DNA of 16,742 bases from Dehalococcoidia bacterium UBA1152 (GCA_002311285.1 DBZU01000017.1:14356-31097); one strand, 5' to 3'. Counted from the stretch's first letter, positions 1-7,124 are shown. Program-made: numbers and translations. The notes: generated from the sequence alone by a model not told the origin.

Positions 1-101
1 ATTTTTGATCCCTTTATTAAAACCGCTGGTTCTTTTAAAACTTTTCTTCCCGTTCCATCAATTAATCTTGTAGCTTTGATAAGAACATGTTCATGATTCA
101 A
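1..101 (-). CDS. Amidohydrolase family protein, N-terminal fragment (runs off left edge)
   Basis: Only the first 33 codons are in the window. The reading frame gives HVLIKATRLIDGTG near the N-terminus followed by EPAVLIKGSK. This is the usual N-terminal strand pattern of metal-dependent amidohydrolases of the imidazolonepropionase/prolidase-like kind, where an xLIDGTG segment precedes an AVLIxGxxI strand. The metal-binding His residues would lie beyond the edge. The start is taken as TTG at 101-99 because GGAG (minus strand, at 113-110) stands 8 nt upstream. The frame stays open further upstream, but the sequence there is not protein-like. The substrate cannot be told from this fragment. The PH-domain gene upstream is on the same strand, 179 nt away. 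Confidence 0.68.
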   Translation of the reverse strand, partial: MNHEHVLIKATRLIDGTGRKVLKEPAVLIKGSK

Positions 102-160
102 TATACTTTCTCCAATTGGTTTTCTGTAAATCGTTAAGATGTTTATCAGTAGATAATGAG

Positions 161-183
161 CAGTGGATATCTTGAGTCCACTG
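161..183. repeat. 7-bp perfect inverted repeat in intergenic region
   Basis: CAGTGGA at 161-167 and TCCACTG at 177-183 are exact inverted copies around a 9-nt loop. Neither side has a T-tract, so this is not a classical terminator. It lies between the end of the PH-domain gene and the start of the amidohydrolase gene, in what would be the latter's leader or promoter region. A weak minus-strand promoter (TTGCTT, 16 nt, TATAGT at 202-197) lies just upstream. An operator or leader hairpin is possible; nothing proves either. Confidence 0.4.
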
Positions 184-280
184 TAATTCTTAAGTCACTA
201 TAACTAATACGTGACAATAAGCAATTTTATATAACAATTAGTTATTATTTTTCCCTGTCACCCAAATTACTCTTTGTAAT

Positions 281-973
281 TTATGGCGAATCTTGAGGAG
301 TAATTGCAGAACCACAATATGGGCAAAATCGTGCATCAGACTGAATATCACTGCTACAATTGGAGCACGTAATCGTGTTAGAAATGTCCGTAAATTCGGG
401 TTCTATAGCTTCAGAATTATCGTATGTACCGGTAATTGGACTAGATTGTATTTCTTCTTTATGTTCCCCGCGTTGGCGAGCGTCAATAATGGCTAATTCT
501 TCTAATTCTTTGGCTTCATCGTAGTCAGAATGTCTATCTCTTAATTGGATTAACTTTTGAGTGAGACCAGCTGATCTTGGAATGTGAGAAAGGCGTATAA
601 GGTTGGTCTCTCCTTTCATTCTCATAGATATCGTAGTGTAACCCAAAAACTGTCCAAACATCCCAGGGTTTTCAGTGATTCTTTGAAATTGAGATGCGGG
701 TAATTCTATTGTTTGGGTTCGTCCTATAGAGCCCCTGTGATATGTAACAGAGTTGTCTTCAATAACATAGGAGGTTTTTTTCCAGGATAAATACCTTGGA
801 ATTGTAATCGCAATCCCAAGTACGATTGCGAATATAAGCATATTTGTGCTTTCCGCAAAACGCCAAAAGTATATGCCTAATATCACCCATGGTAAACCGC
901 CCCAAATCCATGCCCAAGGCGACTGTTTTATCTTATTTGATTGTGATCCTGGAAATTTATATTCACTGGTCAT
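281..973 (-). CDS. Membrane protein with bacterial PH-like domain and C-terminal zinc ribbon
   Basis: 230 residues. Two hydrophobic segments (about 21-38 and 45-60) form a hairpin at the N-terminus. They are followed by a stretch of about 65-145 with the strand pattern of the YdbS/YdbT-type bacterial PH domain (bPH2): YVIEDNSVTYHRGSIGR, then a strand with the ELPASQFQRI segment typical of that family. A charged linker (about 147-200) leads to a treble-clef or zinc-ribbon-like end with CxxC pairs C203/C206 and C217/C220, the last in FCPYCGS. The PH-like domain probably faces the cytoplasm. No enzymatic motif is visible, and the partner of the zinc ribbon is unknown. There is no good Shine-Dalgarno in front of the ATG (the leader is a run of A). 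pduO diverges from it 232 nt away. Confidence 0.8.
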   Translation of the reverse strand: MTSEYKFPGSQSNKIKQSPWAWIWGGLPWVILGIYFWRFAESTNMLIFAIVLGIAITIPRYLSWKKTSYVIEDNSVTYHRGSIGRTQTIELPASQFQRITENPGMFGQFLGYTTISMRMKGETNLIRLSHIPRSAGLTQKLIQLRDRHSDYDEAKELEELAIIDARQRGEHKEEIQSSPITGTYDNSEAIEPEFTDISNTITCSNCSSDIQSDARFCPYCGSAITPQDSP

Positions 974-1046
974 TTTTTTTTACTTTTTACTTCTATAGGT
1001 GTTTGACTATGTAACGTAACACATTATTCTTAAACTAACGATCCTT

Positions 1047-1065
1047 GTAATACTAAGTATATTAC
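1047..1065. repeat. Imperfect palindrome in the divergent PH-gene/pduO region
   Basis: GTAATA (1047-1052) and TATTAC (1060-1065) are inverted copies around 7 nt, followed on the plus strand by a short T-run (1069-1073). The arms are all but A/T, so chance is a real alternative. Its place between two divergent genes would suit an operator. Downstream, TATAAT at 1141-1146 is a good -10 box for pduO on the plus strand, but no convincing -35 box stands 16-18 nt before it. Confidence 0.25.
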
Positions 1066-1205
1066 GACTTTTTATATTAACTTGTTAAGTTCAGTCTCAA
1101 TATTGGAACTTAATTCACCATAATAGATACATAGAATTGTTATAATTATCAAACAAAGCGATTGATTTTATTGATTGCTTTAACCTCTTTTATAGTCAAG
1201 GTATT

Positions 1206-1760
1206 ATGCCACGCGTTTATACAAGATCCGGAGATGATGGAGATACAGGGTTACTTTATGGTGGCCGGATATCTAAATCAGATTTGTTAACTGAAGCTTA
1301 TGGAACAGTGGACGAAATGGTGTCGATCATGGGCTTGGCTAGATCGATTTCACAATCAGATAAAGTAAAACAAACCCTAATTGTTTTACAAAAACAGTTA
1401 TTTCAAATCGGATCCGAATTGGCAACTTTACCTCAAAATCATGCTGAATTAGAAAAAAACCTAGGAATGATCAGCAAACGGATGGTAGAAGATTTGGAAA
1501 ACATGATTGATGAATTTAAGTCGGAAGTTGAATTGCCTGCTGCGTTTATAGTTCCAGGAGCATCTACAGTATCAGCTTATATAGATGTGGCACGTGCGGT
1601 TTGTCGCAGGGCAGAACGGAGGATAGTTGAACTAAAAAATCAAAACCGACTACCAAACTCTCAGGTTTTACGTTATATGAACAGGCTATCCGACTTACTG
1701 TTTGTAATGGCTAGATATGAGGATAGAGAATTACCGTTTGAGCTAACGACAGGAGGTTAA
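1206..1760 (+). CDS. pduO: PduO-type cob(I)alamin adenosyltransferase
   Basis: Transfers the 5'-deoxyadenosyl group of ATP to cob(I)alamin, giving coenzyme B12. This is the last step of corrinoid assimilation and takes place in the cytoplasm. The 184-residue length is normal for the single-domain family. Seen: the N-terminal ATP-binding motif TRSGDDGDTGLL (6-17), the TVDE segment (34-37), the family signature ARAVCRRAERR (129-139) with its Arg and Glu residues, and NRLSDLLFVMAR (159-170). Known for the family: homotrimer, with the active site between subunits. It starts the plus-strand block, and its stop is only 9 nt before hisH, so the two are probably co-transcribed. The ATG has only a weak AAGG 4 nt upstream. 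EutT- or CobA-type enzymes are excluded by the fold signatures. Confidence 0.93.
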   Translation: MPRVYTRSGDDGDTGLLYGGRISKSDLLTEAYGTVDEMVSIMGLARSISQSDKVKQTLIVLQKQLFQIGSELATLPQNHAELEKNLGMISKRMVEDLENMIDEFKSEVELPAAFIVPGASTVSAYIDVARAVCRRAERRIVELKNQNRLPNSQVLRYMNRLSDLLFVMARYEDRELPFELTTGG

Positions 1761-1769
1761 GTTAACATC

Positions 1770-2399
1770 GTGCCCCGGCGAAACATCCGAGTTGGGATTA
1801 TAGATTATGCGGCAAGCAATCTTAGGAGCGTTGAGAAGGCGTTTGCATATTTAGGGGCGAGCACATTTGTCTCTTCTTGCCGTGAAGAATTAGACAATGC
1901 TGATGCGTTAATCTTTCCGGGTCAAGGGTCAAATGACGCAGCAATGCAAGCATTGAAAAAGGCGTCTCTGGTAGAACCGATCGTAAATTTTGTGAAAAAT
2001 GAGCGACCTTTCTTAGGAATCTGTATGGGCTTACAACTTTTGATGGAGAATTCAGAAGAAGGAAGTGAGCCATGCCTTGGCTTATTTGATGGCAGTGTTA
2101 AAAGATTGTCCGGGAAAATGAAAATCCCACATATTGGATGGAATCAAGTATTGCGTAAAAAGAAACATCAAGTATTTGATGATTTGCCAGATAAGCCATA
2201 CTTCTATTTTGTACATAGTTATTATGCAGATCCTGTAGACAAAAATTTAGTTTTAGCTACAACTGATTATGGCAAGACTTTTTGTAGTGCTATAGCAACT
2301 GGAAACCTAATTGCAGTACAGTTTCATCCAGAGAAAAGTGGTGAAATAGGATTGAATTTATATAGGAACTTCTTGGAGTTTGCCAGGGAGCGTTCATAG
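1770..2399 (+). CDS. hisH: Imidazole glycerol phosphate synthase, glutaminase subunit HisH
   Basis: Class I glutamine amidotransferase that hydrolyses glutamine and passes ammonia through the HisF barrel for IGP and AICAR formation. Length 209 is standard. Seen: IIDYAASNLRSVEKA at the N-terminus, the loop PGQG (50-53) where many HisH proteins have PGVG, the nucleophile C85 in LGICMGLQLL, IGWN (122-125), and the catalytic pair H186/E188 in QFHPEKSG. The start is GTG. AGGAGG inside the end of pduO lies 13 nt upstream, which is longer than usual spacing, but no better start exists before the conserved first strand. Its last base is the first base of hisA. Confidence 0.96.
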   Translation: MPRRNIRVGIIDYAASNLRSVEKAFAYLGASTFVSSCREELDNADALIFPGQGSNDAAMQALKKASLVEPIVNFVKNERPFLGICMGLQLLMENSEEGSEPCLGLFDGSVKRLSGKMKIPHIGWNQVLRKKKHQVFDDLPDKPYFYFVHSYYADPVDKNLVLATTDYGKTFCSAIATGNLIAVQFHPEKSGEIGLNLYRNFLEFARERS

Positions 2400-3118
2400 T
2401 GGAAATTATACCGGCCATAGATATCAGAAATGGTAGCTGCGTAAGATTGCTGAAAGGAGACTACAGCAAAGAGACGATTTACTCTGCGGATCCGCTGAAC
2501 GCTGCTTTAGGTTGGGTCTCACAAGGTGCGACTCGTATACATATAGTTGATCTGGAAGGAGCAAGAGTGGGCAGTAGGATTGAAATAGAATCTGTTAAAA
2601 AAATTCTTAGTTCAGTGGAAGTTCCTGTTCAATTAGGTGGAGGAATCAGAAACATAGAAGCCGTTGCTCAAGCTATTGAGCAAGGCGTAGATAGAGTTAT
2701 GATTGGGACCGCTGCAACAAACAAGGATTTGATTAATAAGATGTGTCGTACAATTGATCCTGAAAAATTTCTAGTGAGTGTTGATGTACGAGATGGGGAA
2801 GCGGTTATAGATGGGTGGACTAAATCCAGTGGACAAACCAGTTTTGATTTAATTTCTGAAATTGAGGCGATGGGTGTGATAAGGATAATGTATACAGATG
2901 TGAATAGAGACGGAACTTTAACTGAACCCAATTACGAGGCGATAGAAGATCTTGTGTCGTCACATAAGTTAAAAATAATTGTAGCCGGTGGAATATCTAG
3001 CGTTGACCAATTAATTCGCTTAGCAGAATATAATATTGAAGGAGCAGTTGTGGGCCGAGCCCTGTATACTGGAGATATTGAATTGACATATGCTATAAAG
3101 GCTCTCCAGTTAATTTAA
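2399..3118 (+). CDS. hisA: ProFAR isomerase HisA
   Basis: Converts ProFAR to PRFAR by an Amadori rearrangement, the fourth step of histidine synthesis. 239 residues form a half-barrel-duplicated TIM barrel. Seen: AIDIRNG with the catalytic acid D8, the phosphate loops GGGIR (80-84) and AGGIS (196-200), D129 in SVDVRDG as the second acid, W140, and YTDVNRDGT (165-173). The GTG start overlaps the hisH stop by one base (TAGTG), with GGGAG 8 nt upstream, so translational coupling is likely. In some actinobacteria this enzyme (PriA) also does the TrpF reaction. Nothing in the sequence allows that to be decided here. Confidence 0.96.
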   Translation: MEIIPAIDIRNGSCVRLLKGDYSKETIYSADPLNAALGWVSQGATRIHIVDLEGARVGSRIEIESVKKILSSVEVPVQLGGGIRNIEAVAQAIEQGVDRVMIGTAATNKDLINKMCRTIDPEKFLVSVDVRDGEAVIDGWTKSSGQTSFDLISEIEAMGVIRIMYTDVNRDGTLTEPNYEAIEDLVSSHKLKIIVAGGISSVDQLIRLAEYNIEGAVVGRALYTGDIELTYAIKALQLI

Positions 3119-3133
3119 ATAGTAGGTATAATT

Positions 3134-3703
3134 TTGCCAGGAAAATACAATACTAGACAGAAAGCAGCTTTATTATCTGCAGATCGTTTGAAAATTTTGG
3201 ACACTCATAGAGTGATGTCCCTTTTACCTTTGATGGTTTATCAAGATGTTGCTGATATCGGTAGCGGACCTGGCTATTTTTCAATACCGTTAGCTAAATT
3301 TCTCTTTAATGGTAAAGTGCTAGCATTAGATATTCACAAACAGATGTTGCAAGCTGTTGATGACACCGCTCGTAAATTAAATTTGAGTAATATCACTACT
3401 GTTAAATCAACAAAAGCGAAAGTTGCATTGACTAAAGATTCTGTTGATGGAGCTCTTTTGTCTTTTGTGCTTAGTGATACCAGTAACCCCCCCAAGGTAT
3501 TAAAAGACACCAAAATTGCGGTGAGAAATGGCGGATGGATGGCAATTATAGAGTGGAAAGACTATGGTGTTCAAAATGGGCCAAATAAGGCGAATTTCAT
3601 TAGTGAGAATCAGTTTAAATCCATGGCATTAAAAGCAGGATTTAAATTTACTGGTCGTTATCATGTGAGTGAATTACATTACATGTTAGTGTTTTTTGCT
3701 TAA
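3134..3703 (+). CDS. Class I SAM-dependent methyltransferase inside the his block
   Basis: 189 residues with a Rossmann-type methyltransferase core. Motif I is VADIGSGPGYFS (39-50). The acidic residue at the end of strand 2 is D66 in LALDIH. The motif IV/post-strand-4 region is DGALLSFVLSDT (105-116), and the C-terminal strands end in HYMLVFFA. The N-terminal stretch with SADRLKILDTHRVMSLL (15-31) is an adapter for which I know no function. The start is TTG with AGTAGG 7 nt upstream. It lies 15 nt after hisA and 38 nt before hisF in the same direction, so it is probably in the same transcript. No histidine-pathway step needs a methyl transfer. The acceptor could be a small molecule, RNA or protein; motifs of known rRNA or ubiquinone/menaquinone enzymes are not evident. 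Confidence 0.85.
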   Translation: MPGKYNTRQKAALLSADRLKILDTHRVMSLLPLMVYQDVADIGSGPGYFSIPLAKFLFNGKVLALDIHKQMLQAVDDTARKLNLSNITTVKSTKAKVALTKDSVDGALLSFVLSDTSNPPKVLKDTKIAVRNGGWMAIIEWKDYGVQNGPNKANFISENQFKSMALKAGFKFTGRYHVSELHYMLVFFA

Positions 3704-3741
3704 TATAATTTCTCTGTAAAAAACTTACCTCGGATTGCGAA

Positions 3742-4572
3742 ATGCTAACTAAAAGAATAATTCCATGTTTGGACGTGGATCAAGGCAAAGTAGTCAAAGG
3801 CGTTAATTTTGTTAATCTAAGAAATGCCGGAGATCCCGTTGAATTAGCTTCCTTTTATAACAAGGAAGGAGCTGATGAATTGGTGTTCTTAGATATAACA
3901 GCTAGTTCAGAAGGTAGAGAAACAATGTTAAATGTTGTCAAAAGTGTATCTGAGCAAGTATTTATACCTTTGACAGTCGGGGGAGGCATTAGGTCTGCTG
4001 GTGATGTGCGTATTACGCTTGAATCCGGAGCAGATAAAGTGTCGATCAATACCGCTGCTGTATCCAACCCGAATTTAATTAAAGAATCAGCTGAACACTT
4101 CGGAAATCAATGTATTGTAGTTGCTGTCGATGCACGACGGATTGATAAAAACAAGGATGACCGCAGAAGAAGCAATAAAAAAACTTCTGTAACTCCGTCT
4201 GAATTGGCAATCAGTGAGTATACAAAATGGGAAGTTTTTATTTATGGAGGTCGTGAAGCAACCGGAATAGATGCTCTTAAATGGATGAAATATGTATCTG
4301 AGTTAGGCGCGGGGGAACTATTAGTTACTTCAATGGATTCTGACGGCGTGCAGGGTGGGTACGATATACAACTACTGAGTGAAATATCGAACATAGTTTC
4401 TATACCTGTAATAGCCAGTGGAGGCGCTGGCACACTTGATCATCTGTGTGAGGCCATTCTTGATGGTAATGCTGATGCGGTGCTTGCGGCAAGCATATTC
4501 CACTTTGGCACATACAGAATTAAAGAAGCAAAGAAACATATGAGTGATAGAGGTATTCCAATAAGACCGTGA
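3742..4572 (+). CDS. hisF: Imidazole glycerol phosphate synthase, cyclase subunit HisF
   Basis: Uses ammonia from HisH to turn PRFAR into IGP (to histidine) and AICAR (to purines). Seen: RIIPCLDVDQGKVVKG with D11 and K19, GGGIRS (80-85), VVAVDARR with the second catalytic acid D130, TSMDSDGVQGGYD (196-208; commonly SMDRDGT), and ASGGAG (225-230). It is 276 residues long against about 250-258 usually. The extra length is a Lys/Arg/Asp-rich insertion after D130 (about 134-161), in the loop following barrel strand 5. The ATG start puts the first barrel strand at residue 5 as in other HisF proteins. No strong Shine-Dalgarno is seen. All visible catalytic residues are intact, so the protein should be active. 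Confidence 0.95.
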   Translation: MLTKRIIPCLDVDQGKVVKGVNFVNLRNAGDPVELASFYNKEGADELVFLDITASSEGRETMLNVVKSVSEQVFIPLTVGGGIRSAGDVRITLESGADKVSINTAAVSNPNLIKESAEHFGNQCIVVAVDARRIDKNKDDRRRSNKKTSVTPSELAISEYTKWEVFIYGGREATGIDALKWMKYVSELGAGELLVTSMDSDGVQGGYDIQLLSEISNIVSIPVIASGGAGTLDHLCEAILDGNADAVLAASIFHFGTYRIKEAKKHMSDRGIPIRP

Positions 4573-4620
4573 AGAATTTCTATACTGTTTAGTTAAATCT
4601 GGGAATGAGGCATTAAGATC

Positions 4621-5238
4621 ATGATAAAACTCAATCAAAATGGAATAGTACCCGCGATTGTACAAGATCATAAAACAGGAGAAGTTTTAATGATGGGCTG
4701 GATGACACCTGAGTCTCTTGAGCGAACATTAGATTCTAAAGAAGTGTGGTTTTACAGTAGAAGCCGAAATGACTTGTGGCGAAAAGGGGAAACATCTGGC
4801 AATTCTATGAATGTAATTAGTGTCGTACCAGACTGTGACGGTGATGTTTTGTTGATTAAAGTGGAGCCCATTGGACCCGTTTGCCACACTGGAGAAAAAA
4901 CCTGTTTTTACTCAATGCCAATAAATGGAGTTCCCAAGCTAAAAAGAGAGGATATAGGGCCAGGCATATTACAGGACTTGTATTCAGTGATTCAGGACAG
5001 GAAAAAATCCATGAATACCGGTAGTTATACTGTCGAATTATTTAATGAAGGCGTTGAACGTATTGGTCAAAAAGTTGTTGAAGAAGCAGCAGAGACGGCT
5101 ATAGCAGCAGCCGTAGGAAAATCTGATAGATTACCCGAGGAAATCGCAGATTTGATGTACCATACTTTGGTTTTGGTAGCAGCTTCAGGAATTAATTTGA
5201 ATGCTGTTTGGGAGACACTTGCATCTCGTCGTGGCTAA
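4621..5238 (+). CDS. hisIE: Bifunctional PR-AMP cyclohydrolase / PR-ATP pyrophosphatase HisIE
   Basis: Carries out steps two and three of histidine synthesis: PR-ATP to PR-AMP (HisE part), then ring opening (HisI part). 205 residues, normal for the fusion. HisI domain, about 1-105: WFYSRSRNDLWRKGETSGN (43-61), the metal cluster DCDGD (71-75), and the zinc ligands C72, C88 and C95 in PVCHTGEKTC. HisE domain, about 115-205: an all-alpha MazG-like fold with KVVEEAAET (151-159) and EEIADLMYH (173-181). GAGG stands 10 nt before the ATG. It lies 48 nt after hisF and closes the his block. Its last 47 bases overlap the end of the opposite-strand DUF1385 gene, so there is no room for a terminator between them. 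Confidence 0.95.
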   Translation: MIKLNQNGIVPAIVQDHKTGEVLMMGWMTPESLERTLDSKEVWFYSRSRNDLWRKGETSGNSMNVISVVPDCDGDVLLIKVEPIGPVCHTGEKTCFYSMPINGVPKLKREDIGPGILQDLYSVIQDRKKSMNTGSYTVELFNEGVERIGQKVVEEAAETAIAAAVGKSDRLPEEIADLMYHTLVLVAASGINLNAVWETLASRRG

Positions 5239-6085
5239 TTGCTTGTTGCATGGCGACAATCGCCACTTCAATTTGAGCACGATTAGGCTTTCGAGTTGTA
5301 AGTTGCTGAAGAACCAAACCTGGAACTGAGATCAATTTTAAGACAGGGTTATTAGAATAAATACCACTAAGTCTTATTGCTTCATAACTCGCTGCTGCTA
5401 TTACGGGAAGCAATACTATTCGTGACGTTATTAACCACCAGAGCGGATCTCTTGGAATAAATGCAAATACTATTATTGCAACCAGCATTACTACTAACAA
5501 AAATGCTGTTCCGCAACGAGGGTGCGCGGTAGGGTATTTTGATACTGACTCACTTGTGAGAGATTCCCCGTGTTCGTAAGCGTGAACTGTCATGTGCTCG
5601 GCACCATGGTACATGAAGACTCTCCGTATTTCTTCAGTTCGTCCTATTAAAACTACATACAAAAGAAAAAGGACTAGCCGGATTACGCCCTCGAATATGT
5701 TGGCTACCAAATTTGACTCGATTAAATTCTCTAATCCTTTACTTGCAAAAACAGGTATCAAAAAGAACACGCCTATCGCAAATGCCAATGACATTATCAT
5801 CATTATAGCTATTGAACCTTTGCCAAATTCTTCATCTTCTCCAGCTGCAATGTTTGCAGAATAAGTCAGAGCTCTCATTCCTATCGCAAGTGTTTCAGCC
5901 ATCACCAAAATCCCTCTTATTAAAGGTATTTTTCTTATAAAACTATTAAACCATGAGTTGATGGGAACTAAGTGAGTAGATATAGTGCCTTGAGGGTTTC
6001 TAACGGCCACCGAGACTACATGCATGCCTCGGATCATAACCCCTTCTATTACCGCCTGACCGCCATAGATGATTTTTTGATCCAT
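5192..6085 (-). CDS. DUF1385 (YqhQ-family) polytopic membrane protein
   Basis: 297 residues. Family hallmarks in order: YGGQAVIEGVMIRG (7-20), a first conserved segment RKIPLIRGIL (51-60), YHGAEHMTVHAYEHGE (159-174) with conserved His residues, HPRCGTAFL (188-196), and the end signature TTRKPNRAQIEVA (263-275). Hydrophobic spans are at about 92-113, 134-148, 194-211 and 216-237. Known: the family is widespread in Firmicutes and Chloroflexi, often near rpmE and prfA, and has no established biochemical function. The clustered His and Cys residues suggest metal or cofactor binding, which is an inference. It is the last gene of the ribosomal-protein transcript, 79 nt after rpmE, and overlaps hisIE tail to tail. 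No clear Shine-Dalgarno is present. Confidence 0.9.
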   Translation of the reverse strand: MDQKIIYGGQAVIEGVMIRGMHVVSVAVRNPQGTISTHLVPINSWFNSFIRKIPLIRGILVMAETLAIGMRALTYSANIAAGEDEEFGKGSIAIMMIMSLAFAIGVFFLIPVFASKGLENLIESNLVANIFEGVIRLVLFLLYVVLIGRTEEIRRVFMYHGAEHMTVHAYEHGESLTSESVSKYPTAHPRCGTAFLLVVMLVAIIVFAFIPRDPLWWLITSRIVLLPVIAAASYEAIRLSGIYSNNPVLKLISVPGLVLQQLTTRKPNRAQIEVAIVAMQQAISHDEMQVSPKQHSN

Positions 6086-6164
6086 AATTTTTTAAAAGCT
6101 ATAGATGATTATGCGAGATGAAATTCATTAATTTTGTAAACGAACAACTAATTTAGTTCAAAAA

Positions 6165-6368
6165 TTAAGTAAGGCTGTACCTGCGTTTCATGCGGTCAAC
6201 ACGGCCTTCAGTGTCAACAATACGTTGTTCTCCGGTGTAAAAAGGATGACATTTATTACATAACTCGACTTTGAGTTCAGCTTTTGTTGACCCAGTGATA
6301 AATACTTCTCCGCATGAACATATTACCTTGGCTTCACTATAATATTTAGGGTGTATTCCGTCTTTCAT
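6165..6368 (-). CDS. rpmE: 50S ribosomal protein bL31 (zinc-binding form)
   Basis: 67 residues. MKDGIHPKYY at the N-terminus, zinc ligands C17, C19, C37 and C40, and the CHPFYTG motif (40-46) mark the C+ (zinc-containing) type of L31. Known: it bridges the subunits at the central protuberance, and the C+ form can act as a zinc store, replaced by a C- paralogue when zinc is short. The basic end RMKRRYSLT is typical. It follows rpmA by 54 nt. No clear Shine-Dalgarno is seen. Confidence 0.96.
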   Translation of the reverse strand: MKDGIHPKYYSEAKVICSCGEVFITGSTKAELKVELCNKCHPFYTGEQRIVDTEGRVDRMKRRYSLT

Positions 6369-6422
6369 TAATTAGTCGCTTTTAAGATTAGTTTTACTTA
6401 CAATTTAATAAAATCTTGATAT

Positions 6423-6674
6423 TTATGAGTATACGCTGACGCGTTTTTTATCTTTGGTTTCATGTTCAAATTTTATATTTCCGTCAATTAACGCGTAAAG
6501 CGTATGGTCTCTTCCTATACCAACATTGTTACCGGGACGAATTTTCGTGCCACGTTGTCTAACAATTATTGATCCAGCTGTTGCAAACTGATTATCGTAT
6601 AGTTTAACGCCAAGTCTTTTCCCAGCACTATCTCTTCCGTTACGGGTGCTTCCTGCCCCTTTTTTATGTGCCAT
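6423..6674 (-). CDS. rpmA: 50S ribosomal protein bL27
   Basis: 83 residues starting MAHKKGAGSTRNGRDSAG, the N-terminal tail that reaches the peptidyl-transferase centre. The GRDHTLYALIDG segment (54-65) closes the beta barrel. The tail begins directly with the mature sequence, so the Firmicutes/Fusobacteria-style pro-peptide cut by Prp is absent. AGGAG (minus, 6686-6682) stands 7 nt before the ATG. It lies 35 nt downstream of rplU and is the middle gene of rplU-rpmA-rpmE. Confidence 0.97.
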   Translation of the reverse strand: MAHKKGAGSTRNGRDSAGKRLGVKLYDNQFATAGSIIVRQRGTKIRPGNNVGIGRDHTLYALIDGNIKFEHETKDKKRVSVYS

Positions 6675-6709
6675 ACTAGCACTCCTATATATTTCCTTAT
6701 TGGGATTCC

Positions 6710-7024
6710 TTATGAAATCTCTGTTATTTTTAAATCGGTATATGGTTGTCTATGTCCATTCTTTCGTCGGTATCGAGTTTTAGCTTTATACTTGAACACA
6801 GTTATTTTTTTCCCTTTGCCACTTGAAATGATTGTTGCCGTTACTTTACTGTTGTTAAGTATTGGTTCACCAAATGCGATGACTCCGTCTAAAGAAGTCA
6901 TCAAGACCTCTTCTAGGATGACTATATCACCTTCTTCACCAGGTAATGTTTCAACTCGAACTAAGTCACCAGGACTTACTCGATATTGTTTACCACCAGT
7001 TTTTACTATGGCATATTCAGACAA
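6710..7024 (-). CDS. rplU: 50S ribosomal protein bL21
   Basis: 104 residues, the usual length. YAIVKTGGKQYRVSPGD (4-20) and the basic block KYKAKTRYRRKNGHRQPYT (78-96) are family signatures. It binds 23S rRNA and is the first gene of the rplU-rpmA-rpmE group. The start is TTG (7024-7022). GGAG at 7036-7033 is 8 nt upstream and there is no ATG nearby in frame, so TTG is firm. A sigma70-type promoter and a leader hairpin lie upstream; both are listed separately. Confidence 0.96.
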   Translation of the reverse strand: MSEYAIVKTGGKQYRVSPGDLVRVETLPGEEGDIVILEEVLMTSLDGVIAFGEPILNNSKVTATIISSGKGKKITVFKYKAKTRYRRKNGHRQPYTDLKITEIS

Positions 7025-7056
7025 CGTAATTACTCCAGGAGATGTGAGATTGAACC

Positions 7057-7079
7057 TTTAGGCTAGTGATTTACCTAAA
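7057..7079 (-). promoter_or_regulatory. Hairpin in the rplU 5' leader
   Basis: TTTAGG (7057-7062) and CCTAAA (7074-7079) form a 6-bp stem with an 11-nt loop inside the predicted 65-nt untranslated leader of rplU. Autoregulatory L21 leaders are known from other bacteria, but I cannot match this one to a described RNA family. It could be a chance AT-rich stem. Confidence 0.35.
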
Positions 7080-7095
7080 TGTAATTGACCCTTTA

Positions 7096-7124
7096 ATTTT
7101 AGAATTCTGATGGCTGTCGGTCAA
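7096..7124 (-). promoter_or_regulatory. Sigma70-type promoter for rplU-rpmA-rpmE-DUF1385
   Basis: On the minus strand TTGACC (7124-7119) is followed after exactly 17 nt by TAAAAT (7101-7096). Each differs from consensus at one base. Transcription would start near 7089, giving a leader of about 65 nt before the TTG start of rplU. It lies between truB and rplU, so the ribosomal proteins need not depend on the nusA transcript. Confidence 0.72.

Noticed and set aside
1171..1196. TTGATT...TATAGT as a pduO promoter
   Set aside because: The spacer is only 14 nt, and the TATAGT is 9 nt from the start codon; TATAAT at 1141 is a better -10, though without a good -35.
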